From Massilia sp. Leaf139 (lineage in GTDB: Bacteria > Pseudomonadota > Gammaproteobacteria > Burkholderiales > Burkholderiaceae_D), in NCBI RefSeq assembly GCF_001424165.1, contig NZ_LMOJ01000026.1, positions 167,043-231,042 on the forward strand: a DNA stretch of 64,000 nt. The letters run 5' to 3'. How positions within the stretch are numbered: position 1 is the stretch's first letter; every line of letters begins with the position of its first letter. A program made the translations under genes and the position numbers. Below the pieces are notes generated by a model. The model was not told the DNA's origin and did no database searches. It saw only the letters and a list, made by a program, of their open reading frames with translations. This document shows positions 48,471 to 58,467 of the stretch, one piece after another.

Positions 48471-49520
48471 TTATTTGTCGACCGAAAAGCGGAAGCGCGA
48501 CTCGGTGGCGTACACCTCGCCGGGACGCAGGATCGTGTTCGGGAAGGCCGGCTGGTTGGGCGAATCGGGGAAGTGCTGGGGCTCCAGGCAAAAGCCGCTG
48601 CGGTGCGCATACACCTGGCCTTTGCCGGCCAGCGAAGCGTCGAGGAAGTTCCCGCTGTAGAACTGCACGCCCGGCTCCTGGGTGAACAGTTCAAGCACGC
48701 GCCCGGAGCGCGGTTCGCGCACGCGCGCCGCGCGCCGCAATGCGCCGGGTTGCGCCTCGTTCAACACGAAGCAGTGGTCGTAGCCGCCGCCATTGCGCAG
48801 CTGCTCATGCGGCGCGTCGATGCGGGCGCCGATCGGCGTGGCGCTACGGAAGTCGAACGGCGTGCCCGCCACCGGCGCGAGGCCGCCCAGCGGGATCGAG
48901 CCGGCGTCGATGGGGACAAAGCTGTCCGCATCGATCGTCATCTCGTGATCGAGGATGCTGCCGCCGCCGGCCAGGTTGAAATAGCTGTGCTGGGTCAGGT
49001 TGACCGGCGTGGCGCGGTCGGTGGTGGCATGGAAGCGCACGACGATCTCGTTGTCCTCCGTCAGCGCATAGCGCACCGTGGCGTCGAGCGTGCCCGGATA
49101 ACCCTGCTCGCCATCGAGGCTGCGGTAGTCCAGCACCAGCTCGTTTTCTTCGATGCGCGAACGCCAGAGCACGCGGTCGAAACCGGGCACGCCGCCATGC
49201 AGGTGGTTGGCGCCGTTGTTGACCGGCAGCGTGTAGGCCTGGCCGTCGAGCGTGAAGCGCCCGCCCGCGATGCGGTTGCCGTAGCGGCCGATCAGGGCGC
49301 CGAAATACGGGCTGTCGCCGCGGTAGGGGTCGAGGGTGTCGAAGCCGAGCGCGACGTCGGCCATGGCGCCGTCGCGGTCGGGCACGTGGATCTCGGTGAT
49401 GATGCCGCCGAAATCGAGGATGCGGACGGTCATGCCGGCGCCGTTACGCAGCGTAAAAATGGAGACCTGCGCGCCGTCCTGCAGCTGCGCAAAGGGGGCT
49501 TGTTCGATGGCGGTGTGCAC
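48471..49520 (-). CDS. galM: Aldose 1-epimerase (galactose mutarotase)
   Basis: 349 aa, no signal peptide. The catalytic residues are the His of LTQHSYFNL and the Glu of FCLEPQHFPDSPN, with GRYGNRIAGGRF and NNGANHLHGG forming the rest of the sugar pocket. It interconverts alpha and beta anomers of galactose to feed GalK. It lies 10 kb from the galactose operon and is likely controlled separately. Confidence 0.95.
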   Translation of the reverse strand: MHTAIEQAPFAQLQDGAQVSIFTLRNGAGMTVRILDFGGIITEIHVPDRDGAMADVALGFDTLDPYRGDSPYFGALIGRYGNRIAGGRFTLDGQAYTLPVNNGANHLHGGVPGFDRVLWRSRIEENELVLDYRSLDGEQGYPGTLDATVRYALTEDNEIVVRFHATTDRATPVNLTQHSYFNLAGGGSILDHEMTIDADSFVPIDAGSIPLGGLAPVAGTPFDFRSATPIGARIDAPHEQLRNGGGYDHCFVLNEAQPGALRRAARVREPRSGRVLELFTQEPGVQFYSGNFLDASLAGKGQVYAHRSGFCLEPQHFPDSPNQPAFPNTILRPGEVYATESRFRFSVDK

Positions 49521-49615
49521 CTTGTCGCGTCCTCGTGAATGGCCGTTGCCGATGGCGTGATCCTAGCATGCGCGGCGCATCGGCCCGCGCCGCTTTGGCG
49601 CAGGGTGTGCGCCAT

Positions 49616-49644
49616 GGAAAAAGGGCCTGCATGCGCAGGCCCTT
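49616..49644 (-). terminator. Rho-independent terminator of the MCP gene
   Basis: On the minus strand AAGGGCCTGC pairs with GCAGGCCCTT across a 4-base loop and is followed by T residues. It lies 27 bases after the MCP stop. Confidence 0.85.
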
Positions 49645-49670
49645 CCTCCTTCACATCGCCGGCAAGGCGA

Positions 49671-51374
49671 TCAGAAGGCTTCCCATTCGGCGTCGCCGCC
49701 GGCAGTCACGGTTTGCTTCGACGCCGGTTTGCGCAGCGCGGGCTTGCTCACCGCTGGACGCGCGGCTGGCTGGGCCAGCGCGGCGCGGGGCGCAGCAAGC
49801 GCAGGCTGGGCAGCCGTAACGGCCGCGTCGCCTGCGACCTGGAACACGCTGACCGCGCGCGTCAGGTTGGCGGCCTGTTCCTGCATCGAGGCCGATGCGG
49901 CGGCCGCCTCTTCGACCAGGGCCGCGTTCTGCTGGGTCACCTGGTCCATCTGGACGATGGCTTCGTTGATCTGCTCGATGCCGGCCGTCTGCTCGGCGCT
50001 GGCGGCGCTGATCTCGCTCATGATGTCGGTCACGCGGCGCACGCTCTCGACGATTTCCTGCATCGTCGCGCCGGCCTCGCCGACCAGCTTGCCGCCCGCC
50101 TGCACCGCCTCGGTCGAGTCGCCGATCAGGCCCTTGATTTCCTTGGCCGCCGCAGCCGAGCGCTGCGCCAGGTTGCGCACTTCCGAAGCGACGACCGCGA
50201 AGCCGCGGCCCTGCTCGCCGGCGCGCGCCGCTTCCACCGCCGCGTTCAGCGCCAGAATGTTGGTCTGGAAGGCGATGCCGTCGATAACGCCGATGATGTC
50301 GGCGATCTTGCCGGCCGAGCTGTTGATCTGCTCCATCGTGCCGACCACTTCGCCGATCACGCGGCCGCCGCGCTCGGCGACCGTCGATGCCGCCTCGGCC
50401 AGGGCATTCGCCTGGCGCGCATTGTCGGCGTTTTGCTTGACGGTCGAGGTCAGCTCTTCCATCGAAGAGGCGGTTTCCTCCAGCGAGCCGGCCTGCTGCT
50501 CGGTGCGGGCCGACAGATCGAGGCTGCCGGCGGCCACTTCGCCCGATGCGGTGGCAATCGTCTCGGTGCCGCTGCGTACCGTCAGGACGGTGCGCACCAG
50601 GCTTTCGTTCATGGTCTTGAGGGCCTGCAGCAGCATGCTCGTTTCGTCCTTGCCGGTGACCTCGATGCGGCTGGTGAGGTCGCCGGCGGCAACCGTGTTC
50701 GCCACTTCCAGCGCACGCGCCATCGGACGGGTGATCGAACGGGTGTTCCACCAGGCGATCAGGCCGGCCAGCGCCAGCGAGAGCAGGCCCAGGACGATCA
50801 TCATCGTGCGGGTCGATGCGAAGGTGTCCTGGGCGTCGTGGGCCGTCTTGTCGGCGAAGCGCTTCTGCATCTCCAGCTGCTCGCTCACTGCCTGCTTCAG
50901 GTCGGACAGGATGGGACGCATCACCTCTTTCAAGTAGCGTGCCATCTCGGCCTGGTCGCCGGCGTTGATGATCTTGATCATCTCGTCCTGGCCCTTGACA
51001 TAGCGCTCATTGGCGGCGGCCATACGATCGAGCAGCGCCAGCGCATCCGGGAACACCAGCGTCTTGCGCAGTGCGTCCAGGTTTTCCTGCGCCAGTCGGC
51101 GCGAGGCGCCAATCTCGTCGAGCTGTTTCTGGCGGTCGGCCGGATCGGCGGACAGGATCATGTTGCGTAGCGCGATGGCCGCATCGTTCACTTCCGACAG
51201 CACCGCGGTGGTGGCGACGATGTTGGGAACACGGCGTGTCGCCAGGTCGGCCGTGCCTTCGTTGACCCGGCCCAGCATGTTGATGCCGAAGACCTGGATG
51301 GCGATGAGAATGACGCACAGGGCGCCGAAGCCGAGCGCCAGGCGCTGGGCGATTTTCAGGTTTGCGAGTTTCAT
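49671..51374 (-). CDS. Methyl-accepting chemotaxis protein with CheR-docking tail
   Basis: 567 aa from the ATG at 51374. It has an N-terminal membrane segment (LALGFGALCVILIAIQVFGI), a short helical four-helix-bundle type periplasmic domain (about 40-190), a second membrane segment (about 190-210), HAMP (TRSITRPMARALEVA) and the signalling tip with the conserved hairpin IDGIAFQTNILALNAAVEAA. The last five residues, EWEAF, match the NWETF-type pentapeptide that tethers the CheR methyltransferase. An Ala/Pro-rich linker precedes it. It is in an operon with cheW. Confidence 0.95.
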   Translation of the reverse strand: MKLANLKIAQRLALGFGALCVILIAIQVFGINMLGRVNEGTADLATRRVPNIVATTAVLSEVNDAAIALRNMILSADPADRQKQLDEIGASRRLAQENLDALRKTLVFPDALALLDRMAAANERYVKGQDEMIKIINAGDQAEMARYLKEVMRPILSDLKQAVSEQLEMQKRFADKTAHDAQDTFASTRTMMIVLGLLSLALAGLIAWWNTRSITRPMARALEVANTVAAGDLTSRIEVTGKDETSMLLQALKTMNESLVRTVLTVRSGTETIATASGEVAAGSLDLSARTEQQAGSLEETASSMEELTSTVKQNADNARQANALAEAASTVAERGGRVIGEVVGTMEQINSSAGKIADIIGVIDGIAFQTNILALNAAVEAARAGEQGRGFAVVASEVRNLAQRSAAAAKEIKGLIGDSTEAVQAGGKLVGEAGATMQEIVESVRRVTDIMSEISAASAEQTAGIEQINEAIVQMDQVTQQNAALVEEAAAASASMQEQAANLTRAVSVFQVAGDAAVTAAQPALAAPRAALAQPAARPAVSKPALRKPASKQTVTAGGDAEWEAF

Positions 51375-51406
51375 GGGATGCGCTATAAATGAAATGAATG
51401 ACCGCA

Positions 51407-51895
51407 TCATGCGGCAAGGGGCAATGCCTCGGTGGCGACCAGGCCCATGTCGGGCGCGGTCATGAGGCGTTCGATGTCGAGCAGGATCAGCATGCGTTCG
51501 CCGACCGTGCCCAGGCCATGCAGGCATTCGGCATCGATGCCGCCGCCCATGGCCGGCGCCGGACGCACCTGCTCCGGCGCCAAGGTGACGACGTCCGAGA
51601 CGCTGTCGACGACCATGCCGATCACATGCCGGCCGATGTTCAGGATGATCACGACGGTGAAGCTGCCGTAGCCGGCGCTGCCCAGCTTGAAGCGCAGGCG
51701 CATGTCGACGATCGGTACGATCTGGCCGCGCAGGTTGATGACGCCCTTCAGCCAGGCGGGGGCGTTGGCGATGCGGGTGACGCTGTCGTAGCCGCGGATT
51801 TCCTGCACGGTCAGGATGCTGATGCCATATTCTTCCGCCCCGAGGCGGAACGACAGGACTTCGATGTCGCCTGTCTGTGTTGATTGCTCGACCAC
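51407..51895 (-). CDS. cheW: CheW chemotaxis coupling protein
   Basis: 162 aa from the GTG at 51895, chosen because GGAG lies eight bases upstream; an ATG upstream would add an unconserved extension. The CheW fold is clear: EVLSFRLGAEEYGISILTVQEIRG, WLKGVINLRGQIVPIVDMRLRF and DVVTLAPEQVRPAP. It links the MCP to CheA. It lies 32 bases before the MCP gene. No cheA, cheY or cheB is in the window, so this pair is a satellite chemotaxis locus. Confidence 0.95.
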   Translation of the reverse strand: MVEQSTQTGDIEVLSFRLGAEEYGISILTVQEIRGYDSVTRIANAPAWLKGVINLRGQIVPIVDMRLRFKLGSAGYGSFTVVIILNIGRHVIGMVVDSVSDVVTLAPEQVRPAPAMGGGIDAECLHGLGTVGERMLILLDIERLMTAPDMGLVATEALPLAA

Positions 51896-52153
51896 GTTGA
51901 AACTCCGAATGCGGTGCGGCCGGGATGCGGCCATACATGAGATTGAGGATCGCAACGGCTGAATTGCCGTACGGAAAGTATGTTACGGCGCGAGTCTGCT
52001 AAACTCGATGGCCAATTGTTAACGCGGCCAAAAAAAACGTGAATTCGCGCACCGGTTTGGCGCAAACGCGACACAGTTGATGCTCTAGCTACAGGCGTCC
52101 AGCTTTGCCCCGCCGCCAGCCCCCCACGCCAATCTGCTACAGTCACGACAGGC

Positions 52154-54070
52154 ATGCATGCCAAGCGCATGGATGCCGCACCGACCGGCCCATTTGGACA
52201 GGAACCCATGCCAGCAGCCCGCATCCCCGCCGACGAACTCGAACGCCTGCAATTGCTCGAGGCGCTAGACCTGCTCGATACCGAGGAAGAGGAAGTCTTC
52301 GACCGCATTACCCGGCTGGTCAGCCGGCTGCTGAAAGTCCCGATCGCCCTGTTCTCGCTGGTGGACGAGAACCGGCAATGGTTCAAGTCGCACGTCGGCC
52401 TCGACGTGCGCGAAACGCCACGCGAGATGGCCTTTTGTGCCCATGCCCTGCTCGACGACCAGCCGCTGGTGGTTCCCGACGCGACCAGCGACGAACGTTT
52501 CGCGAACAACCCGCTGGTGACCGGCGCGCCCAACATCCGCTTCTATGCCGGCGTGCCGGTGCGTACCAGCGGCGGGCTGGCGATCGGCACCCTATGCGCC
52601 ATCGACGAGCGTCCGCGCATGCTCACGGCCGACGAGCTGTGCATCCTGATCGACCTGGCCGATATCGTGCAGAAGGAAGTGCAGTACCGCGAACGGCTGG
52701 CCGTGGCCGGGCGCCAGATGCTGCGTTCGGAGGCCGTGCTCAGCGCCAGCGAGGCGCGTTTCCGCTCGATCTTCGATCTGGCCAGCATCGGCATCGCGCT
52801 GGTGTCGCCCACCGGCGGCTGGCTCAGCGCGAACGGCACCCTGAGCCGCATGCTGGGCTATGCGCCGGAGGAACTGCAGCGCCTGACCTTCCAGCAGGTC
52901 ACCCATCCGGACGACCTCGACGCGGATCTCGATCTGCTGCGCAAGCTGGGTACGGGAGAGCTCGACCAGTACCAGCTCGAGAAGCGCTATATCCGCAAGG
53001 GCGGCGGCATCGTCTGGGTCAACCTGAACGTCAGCAGGAAGCTCAACGAAGCCGGCGAGATCGAATACTACATTTCGGTGATCCAGGACATCGGCGCCCA
53101 GAAGGAAGCGGAACACGCCCTGCATGCGCTGCATCAGGATCTCGAAGCGCGCGTGGCAACGCGCACCCTCGAGCTGCACGAGCGCGAGCTGGAGCTGCGC
53201 AGCGTAATCGATAACGCCAACGACGCCTATATCGGCCTGGACGAAGCGGGCATCGTGACGGTCTGGAACCGCGCGGCCGAGCAGACCTTCGGCTACACCG
53301 CCCTCGAGGCGATCGGGGCGCCGCTCGACCGCCTGATCATTCCCGAGTCCTTGACCGGCGCCCACCGCGAGGGCATGTTCCGCTACGTGACGACCGGGAA
53401 CTCGACGGTGCTGGGCCGGCGCATCGAGGTGCCGGCGGTGCGCAAGGATGGGTCGCCGCTGATGGTCGAGCTGCGCATGAACGTGCTCGAACTGAAGGGA
53501 CAGAAGATGTTCTCGGCCTTCCTGCACGATATCACCGAGCGCAAGGAAGCCGAGGCGCGGCGCGAATACGAAACCCGGCACGACATGCTGACCAACCTGC
53601 TGAACCGGCGCGCGCTGCTGGAAACCCTGCCGATCGCACAAATGCGCGCGGCGCGCACGGGGAAAAGCATGGCCCTGCTCTTCATCGACCTCGATGGCTT
53701 CAAGGCTGTGAACGACGACTTCGGCCACGACGCCGGCGACACCGTGCTGCGCGCGGTGGCCACGCGCCTGCAGGAAGTGATCCGCAAGACCGACAGCGCG
53801 TTCCGCCTGGCCGGCGACGAGTTCACGGTGCTGCTCGAAGCGATGAGCGACACCTTCATGGACGCGCGCCAGGTGGCGCACAAGATCATCGCCGAACTGG
53901 GGCGGCCGGTGGCCATCGCCGGCGCCTCGGCCAACGTGGCCGCGAGCATCGGCGTGGCCGTCTTCAGGCCCGACGACAGCGCCAGCGCCGAGGAGCTGCT
54001 CAGGGAAGCCGACCGCCAGATGTATGCGGCCAAGCGCGCCGGCAAGGGGCAGGTGTTTCCGCGCCCCTGA
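52154..54070 (+). CDS. Diguanylate cyclase, GAF-PAS-PAS-GGDEF
   Basis: 638 aa, soluble. A GAF domain (about 35-195, with VDENRQWFKSHVGL and FYAGVPVRTSGGLAIG) is followed by two PAS domains (about 205-325 and 330-455) and GGDEF (about 465-630). The active motif is AGDEF, an accepted variant of GGDEF, with VDLDGFKAVNDDFGH-like metal-binding Asp as IDLDGFKAVND. RKTD five residues earlier is a good I-site. A start at 52208 (AGGA upstream) would drop 18 residues. Divergent from cheW. Confidence 0.93.
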   Translation: MHAKRMDAAPTGPFGQEPMPAARIPADELERLQLLEALDLLDTEEEEVFDRITRLVSRLLKVPIALFSLVDENRQWFKSHVGLDVRETPREMAFCAHALLDDQPLVVPDATSDERFANNPLVTGAPNIRFYAGVPVRTSGGLAIGTLCAIDERPRMLTADELCILIDLADIVQKEVQYRERLAVAGRQMLRSEAVLSASEARFRSIFDLASIGIALVSPTGGWLSANGTLSRMLGYAPEELQRLTFQQVTHPDDLDADLDLLRKLGTGELDQYQLEKRYIRKGGGIVWVNLNVSRKLNEAGEIEYYISVIQDIGAQKEAEHALHALHQDLEARVATRTLELHERELELRSVIDNANDAYIGLDEAGIVTVWNRAAEQTFGYTALEAIGAPLDRLIIPESLTGAHREGMFRYVTTGNSTVLGRRIEVPAVRKDGSPLMVELRMNVLELKGQKMFSAFLHDITERKEAEARREYETRHDMLTNLLNRRALLETLPIAQMRAARTGKSMALLFIDLDGFKAVNDDFGHDAGDTVLRAVATRLQEVIRKTDSAFRLAGDEFTVLLEAMSDTFMDARQVAHKIIAELGRPVAIAGASANVAASIGVAVFRPDDSASAEELLREADRQMYAAKRAGKGQVFPRP

Positions 54071-54094
54071 ACCGGCGTCGGCCGCGAGGACGCC

Positions 54095-55723
54095 TCAGCG
54101 CTTGACGCGGCCGAAGGCGTCGCCCTCTTTCCAGCGCGGCATGTCGGGCGCGTTCGCCACCGCATAGCCCAGGTTCAGCGTGAACTGCGTCTGCTGCACC
54201 ATGCCCGACAGATCCCAGTTGGCGTGGTAGTCGTCCGTCACCTGGTGGTAGTGGCCCTTGAAGCCGACCATCGTCGCGCTCGAATGCGCCTGGTCGTGCT
54301 CGAACTCGAAATGGCCGTCGCCCGAGAACACGGCCGATCCGACATTAAAGGCCGGCACGCCCGCCTTGGCAAAATTAAAATGGTCGGCGCGGAAGTAGGC
54401 GCCCGAGAGGTCGGGAATGGTCGGCGCCAGCTTCAGGCCCATCTTCTTCGCCACGCCGGCCGCCGTGCCGTACAGGCTGCTGCGCTCGGCGCCGGGCACG
54501 CCGATGTCCTTGGTACGGCCAACGAAATTCAGGCTGTCCAGGTTCAGGTTGGCCGCCGTTTTCGCCAGCGGAACGACCGGGTTGGCGACATAGGCGGCGC
54601 TGCCCAGCAGGCCCTGCTCCTCGGCCGCCGGCCACAGGAAGACCTGGGTGCGGCGCGTCGGCTTCTTCACGGCTTCGGCCGCCATCGCCAGCAGTGCGGC
54701 GCTGCCGGTGGCGTTGTCGACGGCGCCGTTGAAGATGCGGTCGCGATCCGCGGGGATGTTCTGGTCGATGCCGAAGTGATCCCAGTGCGCCGAGTACACG
54801 ACGGCCTGCTCCTTCAGTTTGGGGTCGGTGCCCGGCACGATGCCGATCACGTTGAAATCCTCGACCTGGCGGATCGCCGACTTCAGTTCGACGTGGGCGC
54901 CGATTTTGAGGTCGACCGGCGTGAAGTCGCGCCGCTCGGCCTGCGCGCGCAGCTTGTCGAGATCGAAGCCGCCGGCTGCGAACAGTTCGCGCGCCGTGTC
55001 CTCGTGCAGCCAGCCTTCGATGCGGTTGCCCTTGCCCGCCAGGTGGAAGCGCTCGTGCGAGAAGCTGTTCGAGGGCACGCCCCAGGCATACGAGGCCGAG
55101 GGTGTGGTGTGGATCAGCAGCGCGCCGGCCGCGCCGCGGCGCACCGCTTCTTCGAATTTATAGAGCCAGCGCCCGTACCAGGTATAAGCCTTGCCGGCAA
55201 AGCGGTTCGGTTCCTCGTTTGTCGGCTGCGGGTCGTTGACCATCATGACGAGGATCTTGCCCTTCACATCGACACCCTTGTAGTCGTCCCATTGTTCTTC
55301 GGGGGCGCTCACGCCGTAGCCGACGAAGATCAGCGGCGCGTCGAAGGCGAGATTCGTTTGCCCGCTGCCGGTGCCGAACACGATGCCCTCGCCGATCTTC
55401 GGGGCGATGCGCTTGCCGCCGACGTCGAAACTGACCGCGCTGCCGGGCAGCAGGCGCGTGCCCTCGATGGCGACCTTCTGGCGATAGGCGCCGTCCGCCA
55501 TGGGTTTCAGGCCGATGGCCGCGGCCTGGGTCTCGAGATAGCGCACGGTGAGCGCGCCGCCGCGCTGGCCGGTGCCGCGGCCTTCGAGCAGGTCGTCGGC
55601 GAGGAAGGACAGGTGGGCACGCAGCGCCGTTTCGGACACGGCGGGCGCTTGCTGGGCAAGCGCGGTGCTGGACAGGGTCAGGGCGGCGCAGCTGGCCGCG
55701 AACGTCAGGGGGCGAAGGCGCAT
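54095..55723 (-). CDS. M28 family metallopeptidase with PA domain
   Basis: 542 aa. A Sec signal (TFAASCAALTLSSTALAQ) directs it to the periplasm. A protease-associated domain lies at about 130-240. The catalytic zinc ligands follow M28 order: AHWDHFG (His, Asp), DNATGSAALL (Asp), PAAEEQGLLGS (Glu-Glu), LDSLNF (Asp) and YHQVTDDY (His). It is an aminopeptidase-like enzyme; substrate range cannot be told. Confidence 0.93.
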   Translation of the reverse strand: MRLRPLTFAASCAALTLSSTALAQQAPAVSETALRAHLSFLADDLLEGRGTGQRGGALTVRYLETQAAAIGLKPMADGAYRQKVAIEGTRLLPGSAVSFDVGGKRIAPKIGEGIVFGTGSGQTNLAFDAPLIFVGYGVSAPEEQWDDYKGVDVKGKILVMMVNDPQPTNEEPNRFAGKAYTWYGRWLYKFEEAVRRGAAGALLIHTTPSASYAWGVPSNSFSHERFHLAGKGNRIEGWLHEDTARELFAAGGFDLDKLRAQAERRDFTPVDLKIGAHVELKSAIRQVEDFNVIGIVPGTDPKLKEQAVVYSAHWDHFGIDQNIPADRDRIFNGAVDNATGSAALLAMAAEAVKKPTRRTQVFLWPAAEEQGLLGSAAYVANPVVPLAKTAANLNLDSLNFVGRTKDIGVPGAERSSLYGTAAGVAKKMGLKLAPTIPDLSGAYFRADHFNFAKAGVPAFNVGSAVFSGDGHFEFEHDQAHSSATMVGFKGHYHQVTDDYHANWDLSGMVQQTQFTLNLGYAVANAPDMPRWKEGDAFGRVKR

Positions 55724-55781
55724 CGGATGGTGTCGTGGGGTTGGTAATCCGCCATGTTACCCCAGCGCGGCACCCGCCGGG

Positions 55782-57176
55782 TCAGGGCGCGGCGGCAGGC
55801 GCGAGCGACTCCAGCGGCACGCGTTCCAGCGCCCGCTTGAGCGAATCGAAGCAGCGTGCGTCGAGCGCCGTGCCGACCGTTTTTTCCATCATGGCCAATG
55901 CCTGCGGCACGGGAATCGCACCGCGGTAGGGACGCTCGGCCGTGATCGCATCGAAGACGTCGGCGGTGGTGATGATGCGCGTCTCGATGTCGATCTGGTC
56001 GCCCGCCAGGCCGCGCGGATAACCGCCGCCGTCGAGCCGCTCGTGGTGGGCGCCGGCGATGCGTCCGAGCTCCGCGAAGGCCGAGATGCGGCCCAGGATC
56101 ATTTCGGTGTAGGCGGCGTGTTCGCGCACGGCGGCCCATTCCTCGCGGTCGAGCGCGCCGGCCTTGTCGAGGACGCTGTTACTGACGCCGAGCTTGCCGA
56201 CGTCGTGCAGCAGCGCGCCGCGTTTGAGCCAGCGGCGCCGCTCGGCCGGCAACCCGAGCGCTTCGGCGATCATGTCGGTGTACAGCGCCACGCGGCTGCT
56301 GTGGCCGCTCGTGTAGGGGCTTTTCGAGTCGACCACCTGGCCGAAGGCGGCGGCGATGTCGTCGAGGTAGTCGTCGTCGAGCGGGATCGTGTGTTCGGCC
56401 GGCTCCATCGCGAAGACGGTGCGGTCGATGTCTTTCGAGACCAGCATGTCCCAGAAGGCATCCCGCTTCGCCACGCGTTCGAAGGCCGCGACAAGGCGCG
56501 GATCGAACCAGCTGCCGGCACGGGCGCGCGCCTCCTTCAGGGCCGCGGCGCGGCCGCCTTCGGCGTGGAACACGTCCACCACCTGCGCGAGCAGGGCGAT
56601 GCGCGCATAGACGGGAATCGCTTCTCCCGCCAGTTGCGCGGGCTTGCCCTTGCCATTGAAATGCTCGTCGAGGCTGTAGATGCCGTTCGCCACCCGCTCG
56701 GGAAAGCGCAGCAGGCGCGCGATCTCGGCGCCGCGCGAGCAGCGCGTCGTGATCATCTCCTGGGCGATCGCGGGGCCATCGCGCAGGATCGTCATCACGC
56801 TGCGGAAGCGCTCGGCCAGGCCGGCCTTCAGGCCGGTGTGCTTGAGCACGAAGCCCAGCACCTGCGGCAGGCTGTCGCCCACGGTCTTGAATTCGCGCTT
56901 GAAGCCGAGGTCGTCGGTCAGGTACAGCTCGCAGATGCGCGCCGCATTGCTGCTGCAGCCGAGATCCTTCAGCAGCAGGGTGTAATACAGCTCCCACAGC
57001 TGCTCCGGACTCATGCCGGCATCCGCCCCGATGTGCATGCCGATCCAGCAGACCCGCACGCAGTGTCCGGCCGGCTGGCCTTCGGTGATGTCGAGCGCGT
57101 AACTGAGGGAACCGATCAGTTCCGACAGCTTCAGGTCGGTCGGCGTGCTGGAGGCGGTGGGCGGGAAGCGATCCAT
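55782..57176 (-). CDS. HD-GYP domain protein (putative c-di-GMP phosphodiesterase)
   Basis: 464 aa, soluble. The N-terminal half (1-270) is a degenerate HD-like helical domain that starts PTDLKLSELIGSLSYALDITEG. The C-terminal half has the full catalytic set: HSSRVALYT, LLHDVGKLGV (HD), and HHERLDGGGYPRGL with the GYP signature. Members hydrolyse c-di-GMP to GMP. Together with the two GGDEF proteins at 23449 and 52154 it makes a local supply and removal set, though the genes are not in one operon. Confidence 0.93.
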   Translation of the reverse strand: MDRFPPTASSTPTDLKLSELIGSLSYALDITEGQPAGHCVRVCWIGMHIGADAGMSPEQLWELYYTLLLKDLGCSSNAARICELYLTDDLGFKREFKTVGDSLPQVLGFVLKHTGLKAGLAERFRSVMTILRDGPAIAQEMITTRCSRGAEIARLLRFPERVANGIYSLDEHFNGKGKPAQLAGEAIPVYARIALLAQVVDVFHAEGGRAAALKEARARAGSWFDPRLVAAFERVAKRDAFWDMLVSKDIDRTVFAMEPAEHTIPLDDDYLDDIAAAFGQVVDSKSPYTSGHSSRVALYTDMIAEALGLPAERRRWLKRGALLHDVGKLGVSNSVLDKAGALDREEWAAVREHAAYTEMILGRISAFAELGRIAGAHHERLDGGGYPRGLAGDQIDIETRIITTADVFDAITAERPYRGAIPVPQALAMMEKTVGTALDARCFDSLKRALERVPLESLAPAAAP

Positions 57177-57277
57177 GGCTCGAAAAATTGCCTAAATGAA
57201 AGAAACAATTGTACGCGGCAAGCAGCCTACGTGCGCAACGAAAGCCGGAATGCGGGCCGAAACAAGCGCGTCTGTCG

Positions 57278-58228
57278 TCAGGCCGCCACGGCATCCGGGG
57301 TTGGCGACGCATGCAGGCGCACCGACCAGGTCACGCCCAGCACCAGCAGCACGATGGCAACCGCTTCCAGGAGGCGCGGCCCCTGCGCGCGCCAGACGAA
57401 ACCGTAGAGCATGGCCGACACCGTCTCGAACAGGATCAGCTGGCCGGTAAGCGTGACCGGCAGGCGCCGGCTGGCGATGTTCCACAGCTGGTTGCCGATC
57501 ACCGAGGCGCCCAGCGCCAGCAGCCCGTTATACAGCCAGAACAGCAGCCAGTCGCGTCCCGGCGCGGACGGCTGCGTCACGCCGGCATGGGCCAGCCACA
57601 GCGCCAGTGCGCCGATCGGCAGCGCCACCAGGCCGCTGGCCAGGCCATACAGCGACGACCACTGGCCGCCGCTGAACTGGGGATTGCGCTTCAGGTAGCG
57701 CGCATTGTCGAGCGCATACCAGGTCCAGCAGGCCAGCGCGCCGCAAGCGCAGGCCAGGCCCAGCACGGTCGAGGACAAGGGCGCCCCGCCCGCCTGGGCG
57801 TGGCGGAAGGCGTCGATATTGATGCAGGCGATCGCCACGCCGATCACGGCAAGCGGCGCGGCCAAGCGTTTGAGCGGCACCGCACCGTGGTCGCGCCGGC
57901 CCAGCAGCGTGACGGCGACCGGAATCAGGCCGATGATGAGCGAGGTCGGCGCGACGCCGGCCAGTTTGACGCCCAGCGCCAGCAGCATGTAGTAGACGAG
58001 GTTGCCGCTCAGGGCCTGGCGCAGCAGGGCGAGGTAGTCGCGCGGTGCGAGCAGGCGCAGCAGGCGGCGCAGGCCGGGCAGCATCAGCCCGAGCGAGATC
58101 GCGCCATAGGCAGTGTAGCGGCCGACGGCCAGTTCGACCGGAGAGAAGTCGGGCAACAGCTCGGGCACGATGAACACCATGCCCCACAAGGCACCCGCCA
58201 GCACGCCGCACAACACACCCGTCAACAC
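57278..58228 (-). CDS. EamA/DMT family transporter
   Basis: 316 aa from the GTG at 58228, with GGGAAG five bases upstream; a longer frame to 58381 has no good site and an arginine-rich, non-membrane N-terminus. About ten hydrophobic segments, with GALWGMVFIVPELLPDFSPVE at the start and a second half repeat. Such transporters export amino acids or other metabolites. No neighbour points to a substrate. Confidence 0.88.
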   Translation of the reverse strand: MLTGVLCGVLAGALWGMVFIVPELLPDFSPVELAVGRYTAYGAISLGLMLPGLRRLLRLLAPRDYLALLRQALSGNLVYYMLLALGVKLAGVAPTSLIIGLIPVAVTLLGRRDHGAVPLKRLAAPLAVIGVAIACINIDAFRHAQAGGAPLSSTVLGLACACGALACWTWYALDNARYLKRNPQFSGGQWSSLYGLASGLVALPIGALALWLAHAGVTQPSAPGRDWLLFWLYNGLLALGASVIGNQLWNIASRRLPVTLTGQLILFETVSAMLYGFVWRAQGPRLLEAVAIVLLVLGVTWSVRLHASPTPDAVAA

Positions 58229-58467
58229 AATCGCTTCCCATCGCCAGCTGCGCGGCCGTTCGCCCCGCGCGAAACCACGATTGTGCCAGAGGCGGCGGGG
58301 CTGTGCCGGTGTTTCCCCGATGGGCCAACAGGAGGCGCCGCGCGACCGGCCGGGGCGACCGGCGTTACGGCGCCTTTGCACGGCAGAGGTGAGAGCCCTC
58401 CCCGCTTACCCCATCGACCTGCCTGCGCGACAGGGGGGCCGCCCAGGCAGGGTAGCGCGACAGCGGC